From: Candidatus Celerinatantimonas neptuna | GTDB lineage: Bacteria; Pseudomonadota; Gammaproteobacteria; Enterobacterales; Celerinatantimonadaceae | Direction of reading: 5' to 3' | DNA: 64,000 nucleotides | NCBI GenBank assembly: GCA_911810475.1 | Contig: OU461276.1 | Coordinates: 1,083,501 to 1,147,500 of the forward strand | Shown here: in pieces, positions 17,974 to 28,508 of the stretch | Layout: every line of letters starts with the position of its first letter | Numbering within the stretch: position 1 is the stretch's first letter | Program-made: the position numbers and the translations under genes | Notes under the pieces: generated by a model | What the model saw: only the letters and a program-made list of their open reading frames with translations | Databases searched by the model: none | Told to the model about the DNA's origin: nothing

Positions 17974-18978
17974 ATGCATCGAAGGCTCAAAACAGGATTA
18001 ATACTGATTATATTAGCCACACTGGCCAGTAGTGGATATTTCTTCTACCGAAACGAGCACCGTTCAACAGCACCATTAACATTATATGGAAATATTGATA
18101 TTCGAACCGTTGAACTGAGCTTTCGGGTCGGTGGACGAATAAAAACAATGGCCATCGATGAAGGCGACTCCGTTCATCCTGGACAAGTAATCGCAACTTT
18201 AGATGCAAAACCCTACAAAATTGCCCTAAAAAAAGCACAGGCTCTCCATCAAGCTGCACAAGCTAACTTAGATTTACTTCAAGCTGGCTATCGAAGCGAA
18301 CAAATTGCACGGGCACAACAACAAGTCAAGCAGCTCGAATCCGCCTATCATTATGCCCAGCGCTCGTATCAGCGATTCCTCTCATTACGTCATCAACAAG
18401 CGATCTCACAAGATCAATTAGATTCTGCGCGAAATCAGCGCGATCAGGCTCAGGCTGACTTAAAGGCAGCTGAGCAACAGCTTACTCAATATCAACAAGG
18501 AAATCGACCACAACAAATTGAGCAGGCCCAGGCACAACTACAAGAAGCACAAGCTAGTGTCGAAGAAGCAAAACTCAATCTGTCAGATACTCAATTGCAC
18601 GCCCCAAGCGACGGAACGATTTTAGTCAGAGCCCACCAGCCAGGAGCCATTGTTGCAACCGGAACAACGGTATTCACTTTAGCGTTAAATCATCCGTTAT
18701 GGGTTAAAGCCTATATTGATGAAGTTAACCTGGGTCAGGCACGTCCCGGTAGAAAAGTGTTCATTACAACAGACAGCGCCCCCAATCATATCTATCATGG
18801 TCATATTGGCTTTATCTCACCAATTGCTGAATTTACGCCAAAAACGGTGCAAACAGAGCAATTACGCACCTCTCTGGTCTACCGGTTACGAATTATTGTC
18901 GATGACTCAGATAATCGATTGCGACAGGGAATGCCCGTCACAGTCCGATTTGCAAAAACCAAGACTCATCATGAATAA
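17974..18978 (+). CDS. ybhG: HlyD-family membrane fusion protein, YbhG type
   Basis: Periplasmic adaptor of an ABC exporter. An N-terminal signal anchor (GLILIILATLASSGYFFY) is followed by a biotinyl-lipoyl half (GNIDIRTVELSFRVGGRI), a long Gln/Ala-rich coiled-coil hairpin (about residues 85-195) and a beta-barrel region. Length is 334, as in E. coli YbhG. It is the first gene of the operon and overlaps ybhF by 8 bp. It probably bridges the YbhFSR pump to a TolC-like channel. Confidence 0.9.
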   Translation: MHRRLKTGLILIILATLASSGYFFYRNEHRSTAPLTLYGNIDIRTVELSFRVGGRIKTMAIDEGDSVHPGQVIATLDAKPYKIALKKAQALHQAAQANLDLLQAGYRSEQIARAQQQVKQLESAYHYAQRSYQRFLSLRHQQAISQDQLDSARNQRDQAQADLKAAEQQLTQYQQGNRPQQIEQAQAQLQEAQASVEEAKLNLSDTQLHAPSDGTILVRAHQPGAIVATGTTVFTLALNHPLWVKAYIDEVNLGQARPGRKVFITTDSAPNHIYHGHIGFISPIAEFTPKTVQTEQLRTSLVYRLRIIVDDSDNRLRQGMPVTVRFAKTKTHHE

Positions 18979-20689
18979 GTCGAAAATTATCACTCATGAC
19001 CTGGAAAAATCATTCAACGGTATGGGAAAACCAGCGATTGCTCCCCTTGATCTGACGATTGAGTCTGGTTATGTTACTGGCCTCCTTGGCCCGGATGGCG
19101 CGGGAAAGACCACTTTATTGCGGATGTTTGCCGGATTATTAGAAGCCAGTAAAGGAAATATTCATATACTTGGATTCGATCCTATCCACGATAGCGCACA
19201 GTTACATGAACACTTAGGTTATATGCCTCAAAAGTTTGGTTTGTATACCGATCTGAGTGTTCAGGAAAATCTTGATCTCTATCGGGATCTTCGGGGGGTG
19301 GATAAACATGTATGGCCAGCTACCTGCCAGAGACTTCTGGAATTTACCGATCTATCGTCATTTACAAGCCGCCCGGCAGGCAAATTATCTGGTGGAATGA
19401 AACAAAAACTGGGATTAGCCTGTACGTTAGTTGGCCGGCCTAAAATTCTACTGCTTGATGAACCTGGAGTCGGTGTCGATCCCATCTCACGCCGGGAACT
19501 ATGGCGAATGGTGCATGAACTCGCTGATGATGGGATGTTAATTGTCTGGAGTACATCTTATTTAGACGAAGCAGAGCAGTGCCAACATATCTTACTAATG
19601 AATGAAGGTGAGCTTTTATTTCAGGGACAGCCGGAACAACTTACCTGTACCATACAGGGTCGTAGTTTGCTGATAGATGGGGGGGCGAAACCAAGAAAGC
19701 GTCTCCAACATGTTCTTGAACAAGATTGTGTTCGGGATGCAGTGCTCCAAGGAGAACAAATACGGACCATTATTAACGAACCGCAACAACAACACTACTT
19801 AGCCAATCTTTTAACATTGACTCATGAACAAATCCATACGACTCAGGCTCGCTTTGAAGATGCCTTCATTGACAAACTTGGAGGTCAGGTTAACCGGCAT
19901 TCAGAACTGGCCGATATTCTTCCTGTTATTCCTTATCAGGAACAACCCGCTATTGAAGCGATTAACCTAACCCGACGATTCGGAGACTTCATTGCAACAG
20001 ACCATGTTAATTTCACCGTCCAGCGAGGAGAAATTTTTGGGCTTTTAGGGCCTAACGGTGCAGGGAAATCAACAACATTCCGAATGATGTGTGGACTATT
20101 ACCCATTTCATCTGGTGAAGCGCATGTACTGGGAATGGACCTCAAACATAGTCCTGGTAAAATCCGCGCCCGACTCGGCTACATGGCTCAGAAATTTTCC
20201 CTGTACGGAAATCTGAGCATTATGCAAAATCTTCAGTTCTTCTCTGGTGCTTATGGCCTTCGGGGACACATACAACGAGAACGTATTGCTGAGATGATCG
20301 AAACATTTCAATTTGGTTCAATTTTAAACCAGGCCCCCGACAAACTCCCTCTGGGTTTTAAACAACGTCTTGCTTTAGCCTGCGCATTAATGCATCAACC
20401 CGATATTCTATTTCTTGACGAACCAACGTCTGGTGTTGACCCTCTAACCCGACGCGAATTTTGGCTGCATATCAACGGAATGGTTGAAAAAGGGGTTACA
20501 GTCATGGTCACCACACACTTTATGGATGAAGCCGAATATTGTGATCGCATTGGTCTGGTTTTTCAGGGAAAACTGATTGCTGTTGATCATCCGGATATTC
20601 TCAAAAAACAAGTTGCTCGCCCTGATGAAAATATAGTGACGATGGAAGATGCATTCATCCGACTAATCGACGCACAAAGGGAAAGCTGA
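18971..20689 (+). CDS. ybhF: ABC exporter ATPase with two nucleotide-binding domains, YbhF type
   Basis: Tandem ATPase of 572 residues. The first domain has Walker [12 protein letters not shown], signature [15 protein letters not shown] and Walker [14 protein letters not shown]. The second has [11 protein letters not shown], a degenerate signature [15 protein letters not shown], and [13 protein letters not shown]. The ATG at 18971 ([15 protein letters not shown]) matches family length; the open frame upstream to 18716 is antiphase to ybhG and unlikely. It overlaps ybhS by one base (TGATG). It drives the ABC-2 permeases that follow. Confidence 0.93.
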   Translation: MNKSKIITHDLEKSFNGMGKPAIAPLDLTIESGYVTGLLGPDGAGKTTLLRMFAGLLEASKGNIHILGFDPIHDSAQLHEHLGYMPQKFGLYTDLSVQENLDLYRDLRGVDKHVWPATCQRLLEFTDLSSFTSRPAGKLSGGMKQKLGLACTLVGRPKILLLDEPGVGVDPISRRELWRMVHELADDGMLIVWSTSYLDEAEQCQHILLMNEGELLFQGQPEQLTCTIQGRSLLIDGGAKPRKRLQHVLEQDCVRDAVLQGEQIRTIINEPQQQHYLANLLTLTHEQIHTTQARFEDAFIDKLGGQVNRHSELADILPVIPYQEQPAIEAINLTRRFGDFIATDHVNFTVQRGEIFGLLGPNGAGKSTTFRMMCGLLPISSGEAHVLGMDLKHSPGKIRARLGYMAQKFSLYGNLSIMQNLQFFSGAYGLRGHIQRERIAEMIETFQFGSILNQAPDKLPLGFKQRLALACALMHQPDILFLDEPTSGVDPLTRREFWLHINGMVEKGVTVMVTTHFMDEAEYCDRIGLVFQGKLIAVDHPDILKKQVARPDENIVTMEDAFIRLIDAQRES

Positions 20690-21831
20690 TGACAGCACGA
20701 AGATCATCTATATCGATCCGTCGCCTGTTGGCGATGTGTCGTAAAGAAAGTTACCAGATCATCAGAGATCCAAGTAACGCATTAATTGCAATTATTATCC
20801 CTTTACTGCTGCTCTTTATTTTCGGCTATGGTATCAATCTTGATACAGGAATCCAGCATATCGGTATCGTTGCAGAGCAAAATGGCCCGGCAACCCGTAA
20901 CCTCATTACAACATTTCATGACTCTCCTTATCTTCACATTACGGTCAGCGATCATCGTCAGCCACTTATTGCAAAAATGCAACGTGGTGCAATTCGTGGC
21001 ATTGTTATCATACCGACAGATTTTGACCAGTTAACCACCTCAGGGAAAATTGCCCCCTTGCAACTGATTACCGATGGCAGCGAACCCAATACAGCTCAGT
21101 TTGTTCAGAGCTATGTTCAAGGTGTCTGGCGAATATGGTTACAACAACGAGCCCTACAAAAAGGCCATACGCTCCAAACGATGATCAGCACGACAACACG
21201 AGTTTGGTTTAACCCAGCAGCGATAAGTCGACACTTTATAATTCCCGGTGCCATTAGCATTATTATGACAGTCATTGGCACTATTCTTACCTCTTTAGTT
21301 ATCGCAAGAGAGTGGGAAAATGGCACAATGGAAGCACTATTATCCACCCGCTTAACACGTATTGAACTGCTCCTGTCAAAACTACTGCCCTACTATCTAC
21401 TTGGATTACTTGCCATGGGTATTTGCGTCGTTGTGGCAACGGTTGTACTCGATGTTCCTCTTCGCGGCTCACTACTCACTCTCACTCTGACAACGCTGCT
21501 ATTTCTAACATGCAGTATGGGAATCGGGCTATTAATCTCGACAGTTACTAAAAATCAATTTAATGCCGCCATGATCGCATTAAACGCAGCGTTTCTTCCT
21601 GCTGTAATGCTCTCTGGATTTGTTTTTGAAATTGATAGTATGCCCGCTATTGTAAGACTGGCGAGTTACATGGTTCCGGCACGTTATTTTGTCAGCATCC
21701 TTAAAACAGTCTTTCTGGCAGGAAACTTAGGCGTACTTATCACCATCAATAGTCTCTACCTTTTCGCATCGGCACTATTATTTATTGGTTTAACCTATTT
21801 TAAAACCCCCACCAGATTGGAGGTTCGATAA
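20689..21831 (+). CDS. ybhS: ABC-2 type permease, YbhS type
   Basis: Integral membrane subunit of the exporter. One N-terminal helix ([19 protein letters not shown]), a large periplasmic segment, and five C-terminal helices including the ABC-2 region ([19 protein letters not shown]). Length is 380 residues. Start and stop overlap the neighbours by one base each (TGATG, TAATG), indicating translational coupling. Presumed to pair with YbhR. Confidence 0.92.
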   Translation: MTARRSSISIRRLLAMCRKESYQIIRDPSNALIAIIIPLLLLFIFGYGINLDTGIQHIGIVAEQNGPATRNLITTFHDSPYLHITVSDHRQPLIAKMQRGAIRGIVIIPTDFDQLTTSGKIAPLQLITDGSEPNTAQFVQSYVQGVWRIWLQQRALQKGHTLQTMISTTTRVWFNPAAISRHFIIPGAISIIMTVIGTILTSLVIAREWENGTMEALLSTRLTRIELLLSKLLPYYLLGLLAMGICVVVATVVLDVPLRGSLLTLTLTTLLFLTCSMGIGLLISTVTKNQFNAAMIALNAAFLPAVMLSGFVFEIDSMPAIVRLASYMVPARYFVSILKTVFLAGNLGVLITINSLYLFASALLFIGLTYFKTPTRLEVR

Positions 21832-22931
21832 TGTTTTTCCGGTTATTAACGCTCATTCGTAAAGAATTACAATCCTTACTGCACGAAAAGCAAACCCGAA
21901 CATTATTAATCTTACCCGTTATCTTACAGGTGTTAGTCTTTCCATTTGCAGCGACATTGGATGTTACACATGCTAGTCTGGCCGTGTTTAATCAGGATAA
22001 CGGGGAAGCGTCTGTCAAACTAGTTCAACGAGTTGCGCATAGTAAAACTTTTGATCATATTATTCCGGTGTACAATAAGCATGATCTGAGGAATATTCTC
22101 GATAATCAGAAAGCTCTTCTCGCTGTTCGCATTCCTTCTGATTTTTCAGCCAGCATCGCGGCCCATAAACCCACGCAGGTTCAATTATTATTAGATGGTA
22201 GAGACTCAAATAGTGCCCAGATAGCAGCAAGCTATATCACACAAATAGTCCAACGATTTAATGTTGAACAAACAGGGGCAACGAATCTTAACAAAGCTCT
22301 AATTATCCATAATTGGTACAATCCCAATCTTCATTACAAATGGTTCATTGTTCCATCACTCATCGCTTTGATAACGACCATTGGAGTCATGATTGTTACA
22401 TCTCTCTCCGTAGCCCGAGAACGGGAACAGGGAACTTTAGAGCAATTATTAGTTTCACCTTTAAGTACAGGGGAGATATTCCTCGGGAAAGCAATTCCTG
22501 CAATTATTGTTGCTATGATCCAGGCAACTATTGTCTTTGCAACATCCGTCTTTGGCTATCGCATTCCATTTCACGGATCATTATTACTTTTCTATTCAGC
22601 AATGCTGCTCTATGGGTTATCACTCATTGGCGTTGGATTACTAATTTCAGCCTTTTGCAAAACCCAGCAACAGGCATTTATTGGTGTTTTCGTTTTCTTG
22701 ATGCCAGCCATCTTGCTATCAGGCTATGTTGCTCCCGTTGAAAATATGCCGTTATGGTTACAAAAAATAGTATGGATTAATCCTGTTCTTCACTTTACTA
22801 ATATCACCAAGCAGGTATACCTCAAAGGGGCAACCATTGATGTTATAGCTCCCCAGTTAATTGCCCTGACGTTGATAACCATCGTTGCAACGGCTATCGC
22901 CTACAGAGTTTTCAAACGCAAAATAAGTTAA
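21831..22931 (+). CDS. ybhR: ABC-2 type permease, YbhR type
   Basis: Second membrane subunit, 366 residues, with the same layout as its neighbour: an N-terminal helix, a periplasmic domain (residues about 45-170), then [19 protein letters not shown] and five C-terminal helices. Last gene of the cecR-divergent operon. E. coli YbhFSR is linked to cation and drug (cephalosporin, chloramphenicol) resistance; the substrate here is unknown. Confidence 0.92.
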   Translation: MFFRLLTLIRKELQSLLHEKQTRTLLILPVILQVLVFPFAATLDVTHASLAVFNQDNGEASVKLVQRVAHSKTFDHIIPVYNKHDLRNILDNQKALLAVRIPSDFSASIAAHKPTQVQLLLDGRDSNSAQIAASYITQIVQRFNVEQTGATNLNKALIIHNWYNPNLHYKWFIVPSLIALITTIGVMIVTSLSVAREREQGTLEQLLVSPLSTGEIFLGKAIPAIIVAMIQATIVFATSVFGYRIPFHGSLLLFYSAMLLYGLSLIGVGLLISAFCKTQQQAFIGVFVFLMPAILLSGYVAPVENMPLWLQKIVWINPVLHFTNITKQVYLKGATIDVIAPQLIALTLITIVATAIAYRVFKRKIS

Positions 22932-23265
22932 TCTGGATAAAATACAGACTTTTTAAATCGACATATTACATAAGCCATCACACTTAAGAAAAATGACTTT
23001 CAAACAGGAATCTTTAGCTCAAGTGGAGGTAAAACAGAATTCGCAATCTCCGTGATGAATAAGATTAATTGTAAGTATTTACTTACTTTTTACAGCTTTT
23101 TTATCCATGCTCTTCTAAAAAATATAAATCACAGATAAATGCACGAAGAACCAAGAGATGGCCAATCAAAAGACTTGCTAATAATAATTATAAAGCTGAG
23201 TTCTTAGACAATATCTGGCTCCAAATAAACCAATGGATAAACAGAAAACTGAATCGTTATTCTCA
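22932..23265. other. Intergenic region without recognisable genes
   Basis: An AT-rich stretch between the 3' ends of ybhR and the chemoreceptor gene. A 27-codon open frame at 23055-23138 has no well-placed ribosome site and no recognised homology. I see no RNA gene. Confidence 0.5.
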
Positions 23266-23304
23266 TTTGCGCCATATCAGAACTATTTTCTGATATGGCG
23301 CAAA
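23266..23304. terminator. 17-bp perfect hairpin between convergent ybhR and MCP genes
   Basis: Arms 23266-23282 and 23288-23304 are perfect complements with a 5-nt loop. The hairpin starts directly at the MCP stop codon. It probably ends MCP transcription and could serve ybhR readthrough. No strong T-run follows on either strand. Confidence 0.6.
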
Positions 23305-25341
23305 TTAAACTTTGAAGCTTGCTACATGCTTATTCAATTCCTGGTATAACTCAGTAATCTGTAAAGACTGAGTTCGGATCAAACCTGAAACTTCTTCGAC
23401 ACCATCCGTCTGATCTTTTAGCTGCAGCAGGTTTTCGGTAATAGAATGTGCAACGGTTGATTGCTCCTGAGTCGCATGGGACGTATGCTCTGCCATTTCC
23501 TGCACTTTTTCAAAGGAATTACTTAGAGCATCAAAAATATGAGCCACTTCTTTAAATGTCTCTATGGTATTATCCGCGTTACTCCGGCTCGTTTTAATCG
23601 AACGGGAAGACTCTTGAACATTCGTTTTCAGTTGTTCAATCATTGACTCAATTTCATTGGTACTTTCTCGAGTTCGCGTTGCCAGGGTACGAACTTCATC
23701 AGCAACAACTGCAAAGCCTCGCCCTTGTTCACCTGCACGAGCCGCTTCGATAGCAGCATTCAGTGCTAATAAATTGGTCTGTTCGGCAATTTTTCGAATG
23801 ACTTCCAACACGGAGGCAATAGCTTCTGAACTTTTCTCTAATTCATTCGAATGAGTTAACGCCTGTTCAATATCATTCGCCAAACTTTCAATTGCCTGGT
23901 TGGATGAATGAACGGCATCCATCCCCTGTTTAGTTAACTGGCTTGAATTATCTGCCTCATCTGCCGTATTTTTAGCAACCTCCGCCATCTGCTGATTGGA
24001 CATACTCATTTCATTACCAGCACTCACAATCATATCTGAAGCACTGACCAATGCATGCGTAATACTCCCTGCTTTTTCAGATACATCATTTAATGACGTT
24101 GTCATATTCCCTAAACTACCTGATTGTGTCTGTACGCTATGAATGATCGTTCTTAAACGCTCAACAAAACCGTCAAATTCATTGGCCAAGTCACCGAGTT
24201 CATCTTTAGACTGAGAATTGATACGTTGGGTCAAATCACCATCACCCTCAGCAATCTCTCTGATTCGACGCGCCATATTTTCAACATTGTTGGTCAATTG
24301 CCGGGGAACCAGATAACCGACACTGGCCGCAACCAAAAAGGCGATCACAATGATAATCATCGCCATATTCTGATAATAATTGATCCTTTTGACCATTTGT
24401 TTTTCAGCACCACGAGCATGGTTTCGAACTAATTCGCCTGCTTTATCTAGTAATTCCCGTAATTCATCGAATTTTTTATCTGCTACTTCAAAGTGTTTTG
24501 GTAAATACGCTTTTTTCGAAGCCTGGGGAGAGGCTAAGAAAACTTTACTTTCCTGAAACCATTCATTAAATATCGCATCAAAATCATCATAAGGTTTGAT
24601 AAGTTCTGGCTCTGAAGATAAATAACTACGATAACTATGAAAACGTCGTATGGCCTGCTGGGCATTTTCCTGAAAATACGCTTTATTCTTCTCAAAATCC
24701 CCAATACCATTAATAATTTTCTGTTGTGCTAAACGTGCCTGGTAAAGATCACGATCGGCATTCAAAACCTCGGTAACCGCTTCGACATATCGTTCAATAT
24801 CTTTAGCCGTAGAGCTATCTATTGCTTCTATACGACGGGTGTGATTGCGTAAATTCTCCCCTGCTCTGTCAAGCATATTCCTTATCAGCTGAAATTTTTT
24901 ATCGAGATTAATAAATTCATCCGAAAGCTTGATGCCAGCTTCTGATGAGCTCAATAGATTTTTGCTCGCCTGCATCCATTGGTCATAACGCTGATCAAAT
25001 GACTCAAATGGTGTCACCAACTCCGGTTCATCCGCAATATATCCCCGGTACTTATGAAATCGATCTAAGACCTGCTGTGCATTCTCTTCAAAAATTGCCC
25101 GGTTTTCAGAGAGTGTTCCCTCATGGCTCAATATTTTTTCTTGCGCCAAACGAGCCTGATAAATATCACGATCTGCATTAAGTACAGAGGTTATAGCCTC
25201 AAAATAATGCTCTGCCTGCCTTTTCATCGCATCCTTTTGGATCGTAGTCATAAACATCATCAATGAGAAAAGACTGGCCAGGATAATAGCCAAAATAAAA
25301 ATAGGAAGCATCATTTTGATCTGTATTGAATGCAAACGCAT
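23305..25341 (-). CDS. Methyl-accepting chemotaxis protein with duplicated helical sensor module
   Basis: Membrane chemoreceptor of 678 residues. TM1 is about residues 10-32 ([19 protein letters not shown]). The periplasmic sensor has two similar ~130-residue modules (about 42-172 and 181-312), each starting near VLNADRD(I/L)YQARLAQ and containing ENAQQ, RFH.YR and EPEL. TM2 is near 326-343, then a HAMP domain, then the signalling domain with the tip [20 protein letters not shown]. The ATG at 25341 has AAGGA 8 nt upstream and is preferred to 25404. The layout recalls helical bimodular (HBM) receptors. Ligand unknown. Confidence 0.93.
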   Translation of the reverse strand: MRLHSIQIKMMLPIFILAIILASLFSLMMFMTTIQKDAMKRQAEHYFEAITSVLNADRDIYQARLAQEKILSHEGTLSENRAIFEENAQQVLDRFHKYRGYIADEPELVTPFESFDQRYDQWMQASKNLLSSSEAGIKLSDEFINLDKKFQLIRNMLDRAGENLRNHTRRIEAIDSSTAKDIERYVEAVTEVLNADRDLYQARLAQQKIINGIGDFEKNKAYFQENAQQAIRRFHSYRSYLSSEPELIKPYDDFDAIFNEWFQESKVFLASPQASKKAYLPKHFEVADKKFDELRELLDKAGELVRNHARGAEKQMVKRINYYQNMAMIIIVIAFLVAASVGYLVPRQLTNNVENMARRIREIAEGDGDLTQRINSQSKDELGDLANEFDGFVERLRTIIHSVQTQSGSLGNMTTSLNDVSEKAGSITHALVSASDMIVSAGNEMSMSNQQMAEVAKNTADEADNSSQLTKQGMDAVHSSNQAIESLANDIEQALTHSNELEKSSEAIASVLEVIRKIAEQTNLLALNAAIEAARAGEQGRGFAVVADEVRTLATRTRESTNEIESMIEQLKTNVQESSRSIKTSRSNADNTIETFKEVAHIFDALSNSFEKVQEMAEHTSHATQEQSTVAHSITENLLQLKDQTDGVEEVSGLIRTQSLQITELYQELNKHVASFKV

Positions 25342-25404
25342 GCTAATTCCTTTAACTCTCCATACCGATAAATTGAGTCTAGGAAAGGAATCCATATCTA
25401 GCAA

Positions 25405-25660
25405 CTACCGGAAAAAAATCATTTTTCGTTTGATTTGCCCTAGTACACCAATATAGCAATAAATTTTAATTGTGGGTCCAAAAGGTTGATGATGGCCACA
25501 GACAAGAGCAGACCGTAATGATCATCCCATATAAATAGAGAACTAGCGATTCAATCATGAATCGGCAAATATCACTCTTTTAGTCATGGGTAGACGCTAA
25601 GATAAAGCGATACAAAAATGACTGAACTGAAGAAAACTAATTGAAAAAAGACAATAGTCG
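25405..25660. other. Intergenic region, no gene seen
   Basis: Upstream of the MCP gene and downstream of the glutaredoxin-like gene. AT-rich; it presumably carries the MCP promoter. No open frame or RNA recognised. Confidence 0.4.
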
Positions 25661-25689
25661 TGAGGTCATGAATAAACATTATGACCTCA
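25661..25689 (-). terminator. Candidate terminator of the glutaredoxin-like gene
   Basis: A 9-bp stem (TGAGGTCAT with ATGACCTCA) and an 11-nt loop lie 19 bp past the stop of the gene at 25709. A TTTTTT run follows about ten bases later on the minus strand. Moderate support. Confidence 0.45.
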
Positions 25690-25708
25690 CATCATTCATC
25701 ACATTGAA

Positions 25709-26098
25709 CTAATCACTAAATTTCTGCTGTAGATAGCGATTAATATCATTTGATTCATACATCCATTCCTGTCGACCATCATCATGGATGATATGTAAAC
25801 ATGGCACTTGTTGCTTTCCCCCTCCTTCAGATAGACGCTGTCGGGCTTTGGGGGCTCGCCTGATATTCGCCATCTGAATGGGTAAACATAAACGATGAAT
25901 TTCTTTTTTAACTTTGATACAAAACGGACATGTTGCAAATTGATACAAGGTCAACTGACTACACTGGCGGGCAATTTCAACTTGTTTGGTCGGATCCCTT
26001 TTAATTGGTTTGGGCTTTGATAATTCAGCATAGATCAGCATAAATGGCATTAAAACTCGGCGTAATACCTTAAAAAATAGACGAATCAAAATTTTCAT
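25709..26098 (-). CDS. Membrane-associated glutaredoxin-like protein
   Basis: 129 residues. The first ~25 (ILIRLFFKVLRRVLMPFMLIYAEL) form a basic/hydrophobic helix that could anchor the protein at the inner membrane. A short Lys/Pro linker is followed by a glutaredoxin/GST-N domain with the CPFC dithiol active site (residues about 57-60), the cis-Pro region QQVPCLHI (about 96-103) and a C-terminal helix with ESNDINRYL. Likely a thiol-disulfide or glutathione-linked reductase. Monocistronic by context, with a long gap upstream. Substrate unknown. Confidence 0.8.
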   Translation of the reverse strand: MKILIRLFFKVLRRVLMPFMLIYAELSKPKPIKRDPTKQVEIARQCSQLTLYQFATCPFCIKVKKEIHRLCLPIQMANIRRAPKARQRLSEGGGKQQVPCLHIIHDDGRQEWMYESNDINRYLQQKFSD

Positions 26099-26797
26099 AA
26101 ACTTGTCTTTAACTTACCTTCAATAGATATTGATGATACATATAAAAAATATACATGTTAATGCTAAAATTCAGATCTAAATTTAATATTATAACTATCT
26201 GTTTCCACAAACTCCCGACAAAAATGAAATATATGAATTTATAATTTTCCCCAACTAAATATTTCATACATATGAGAATCGCTCCAATTGCACAGATGAA
26301 AGCAACTGGCTATAATTGGCAGCTGAGTAGATATTGGCTCCACAATGTTACTGGACATGGTTATAACTGATGGATCGCTCCAGAAAATATCAATCTTACC
26401 TGTAGGTAAACTGATCTTCGTGGTTGAATTTTAAGAATATTTATTCTGAGCTTAGCTAACTATTTCACTAACCGGAATAGATGTGAAATAAATATTTTAA
26501 GCAGTGTTTATTCGTATTGACATGCGATCATGGTTTGTATGAACGGCTATGCACGTATCGTTTGCCCGTATAACCATCTGCTATCACCTCGAAGGCCCTC
26601 TGCACCTAGTGTTGATACTTTTCGGAAAACCGCTGAATCGCTCTACCTGATGAGAGAAAAGCCTGAGAAACAATATAAGGCATGCTCTCAGAGATCTACT
26701 TATTAATATATCGAATAATCGGCATATCCATCGCCGGTATTGATGACCCATATATATTGCTCATCATGAGCTCGTATTAATTTAAATCAGAATAAGA
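26099..26797. other. 699-bp gene-poor intergenic region
   Basis: AT-rich DNA between two divergent genes. Both strands lack open frames with a convincing start or recognised family. I looked for tRNAs, riboswitch-like cores and repeats and saw none. It may hold promoters for both flanking genes, a small RNA, or eroded coding sequence. Confidence 0.4.
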
Positions 26798-27685
26798 GTG
26801 GTATCTGTCGTGATTATAAATATGGCGCTGCAAGCGTGTAGTTTCAATCCAAGACATAAATTAAGAAATGTCGTTAAATTCACATTCCGTGCAATTGTAT
26901 TTCATCGTTATTTTCAGCAAATGGTCAATTTATTCGCGCAAGGTGAACGTTCGAAATTATTGGTTGAGCAACCAAAATATCTCATGAAATGCATGATCCC
27001 ATTTCTACACGTCGGTCTTTCCAAACAAGCGATAATCCAACTACTAGATGATCACTATACCTGGCTTGAGAATACCTTTACGGCTCAGGCGCGAGAACAA
27101 ATTTATCTCAATGAAATTATCTTACATACGTTAAAAACAGATGAAGCCAGTTATTATTTAACACTTGGCTTTGATGGAAAAGTACGTAAAGAAGGTGAAT
27201 TAGCGCTTTCTATACGTAACGAGCAAGGTGAACCTTACTATATTCTCGCATTTACTTATCAGGACCATAGCTTTCATATCGGTTGCATTCAGGGAAGCGC
27301 CCATGATAATGGTTTCAGCCATAAATTCACCAAAGCATTTCATGGCATGCGCCCGAAATCTTTTTTGGTCGAGAGTTTACGGTTACTAGCTCAATGCATT
27401 GATATTCAACATATTTATGCTGTTAAAAATGAAACTCATATCTATAACGCCAAACGTTACCACGGCAAAGCTCAGCGATTTAATCTGGACTATGATCGAT
27501 TATGGCAAGAACTCGATGGTCAGGAATCTAATCAGTGGTTTTATGAATTACCGCTCATTTCCAATCGTCGACCGATTGAAGACATCAAGCGCTCGCGTCG
27601 TAAAACCTATCGTTCGCGCTATGCATGGCTGGATCAATATCAAGAGACCCTCCACGAGGAAATTAGCCACTTTTTGATATCTTGA
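26798..27685 (+). CDS. DUF535 (VirK/YbjX family) protein
   Basis: 295 residues from a GTG at 26798; GTG at 26810 and ATG at 26822 (MALQACSF) are possible later starts. The body matches the DUF535 pattern: FTFRAIVFHRYFQQ near the start, an all-beta middle (EGELALSIRNEQGEPYYILAFTY), then CIQGSAHDNG and the C-terminal FYELPL. Homologues include VirK and YbjX, linked to envelope or antimicrobial-peptide phenotypes, with unknown biochemistry. No operon partner; a hairpin follows at 27747. Confidence 0.85.
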   Translation: MVSVVIINMALQACSFNPRHKLRNVVKFTFRAIVFHRYFQQMVNLFAQGERSKLLVEQPKYLMKCMIPFLHVGLSKQAIIQLLDDHYTWLENTFTAQAREQIYLNEIILHTLKTDEASYYLTLGFDGKVRKEGELALSIRNEQGEPYYILAFTYQDHSFHIGCIQGSAHDNGFSHKFTKAFHGMRPKSFLVESLRLLAQCIDIQHIYAVKNETHIYNAKRYHGKAQRFNLDYDRLWQELDGQESNQWFYELPLISNRRPIEDIKRSRRKTYRSRYAWLDQYQETLHEEISHFLIS

Positions 27686-27746
27686 TGCACTTTATTAAGA
27701 CATGCTTCTGATGATTTAAAAGGTATATATAAGATCCTTGTTAATC

Positions 27747-27780
27747 AATGGCCATCCGTTAAAAGTTTCTGATGGCCATT
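27747..27780 (+). terminator. Candidate terminator after the DUF535 gene
   Basis: A 10-bp stem AATGGCCATC/GATGGCCATT with a 14-nt loop, followed by TCTATT, lies 61 bp past the stop. It lies between convergent genes and may act on both strands. Confidence 0.5.
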
Positions 27781-27860
27781 TCTATTAACAAATAAAGTAA
27801 TAAACGATCTATAATTATTCTTTTGACATAGGGTCATTGTGAATCACCATAACAACCCAG

Positions 27861-28508
27861 CTAATCTTCTAATACCTTTTGTAAACTAATTCCTTCTTCT
27901 TTATAAACAGACTTAATTGTCGGGTGATTTACCAGAGATTTAAGATAAGGCCCTAGATGAATATATGATAGTGGAGAAGGCTCTATTGATAACGCCCAGC
28001 CAGCCAACATAAAAAGGTAAAAATCACATGCACTAATTTTATTCCCAAGTAAGTATCGCCGATCAGAAAGTTGCTCATCAATCAGCAATAATATATCCCT
28101 AATCCTTATATTTTGCGCGGCAATAATCGATCCAATATTCGTATTATCTGTTGTATGTCGGTGAGGGTAAAATCGAATCATTAACTCGACTTGCAGTGTA
28201 TTGTTTAAATAACTCAGCCACTGGAAAAATAAAGGACGTTTTGAAGAACCCATAACAGGGATTAAATCATATTCAGAATGTTGCTCACACAGATGAATAC
28301 AAATCGCAGGGGTCTCAAAAATAACCAATCCATCATCAACTAGTGTAGGAATTCTTCCCGCCGGATTAAGTTTAAGATAATCACAGGATTTCTGAGCATG
28401 CTTTCGTTTATCAACAAGAACCAGTTGATATTCCAAACTCATATGATGCAGTAACATATGAGGAAGTAAACTTGCACTTCTGGGGTAGTAATAGAGCTGA
28501 TACACCAT
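27861..28508 (-). CDS. Glutathione S-transferase family protein
   Basis: 215 residues. The N-terminal thioredoxin-fold domain (about 1-80) has YYPRSASLLPHMLLH, LNPAGRIPTLVDDG with the cis-Pro, and the glutathione-binding FETPAICIHL. The all-helical C-terminal domain has SACDFYLFMLAGW, the N-capping box. A Ser near residue 11 may be catalytic, as in theta/beta-type enzymes. It lies 117 bp after tufA, and its first four codons fall inside the tuf direct repeat. Substrate unknown. Confidence 0.88.
   Translation of the reverse strand: MVYQLYYYPRSASLLPHMLLHHMSLEYQLVLVDKRKHAQKSCDYLKLNPAGRIPTLVDDGLVIFETPAICIHLCEQHSEYDLIPVMGSSKRPLFFQWLSYLNNTLQVELMIRFYPHRHTTDNTNIGSIIAAQNIRIRDILLLIDEQLSDRRYLLGNKISACDFYLFMLAGWALSIEPSPLSYIHLGPYLKSLVNHPTIKSVYKEEGISLQKVLED

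Noticed and set aside
18716..18970. N-terminal extension of ybhF by 85 codons
   Set aside because: It lies inside ybhG in another frame; the ATG at 18971 matches family length and overlaps the ybhG stop as in coupled operons.
23055..23138. 27-codon small frame between ybhR and the MCP gene
   Set aside because: No ribosome site at proper distance, no recognised motif.
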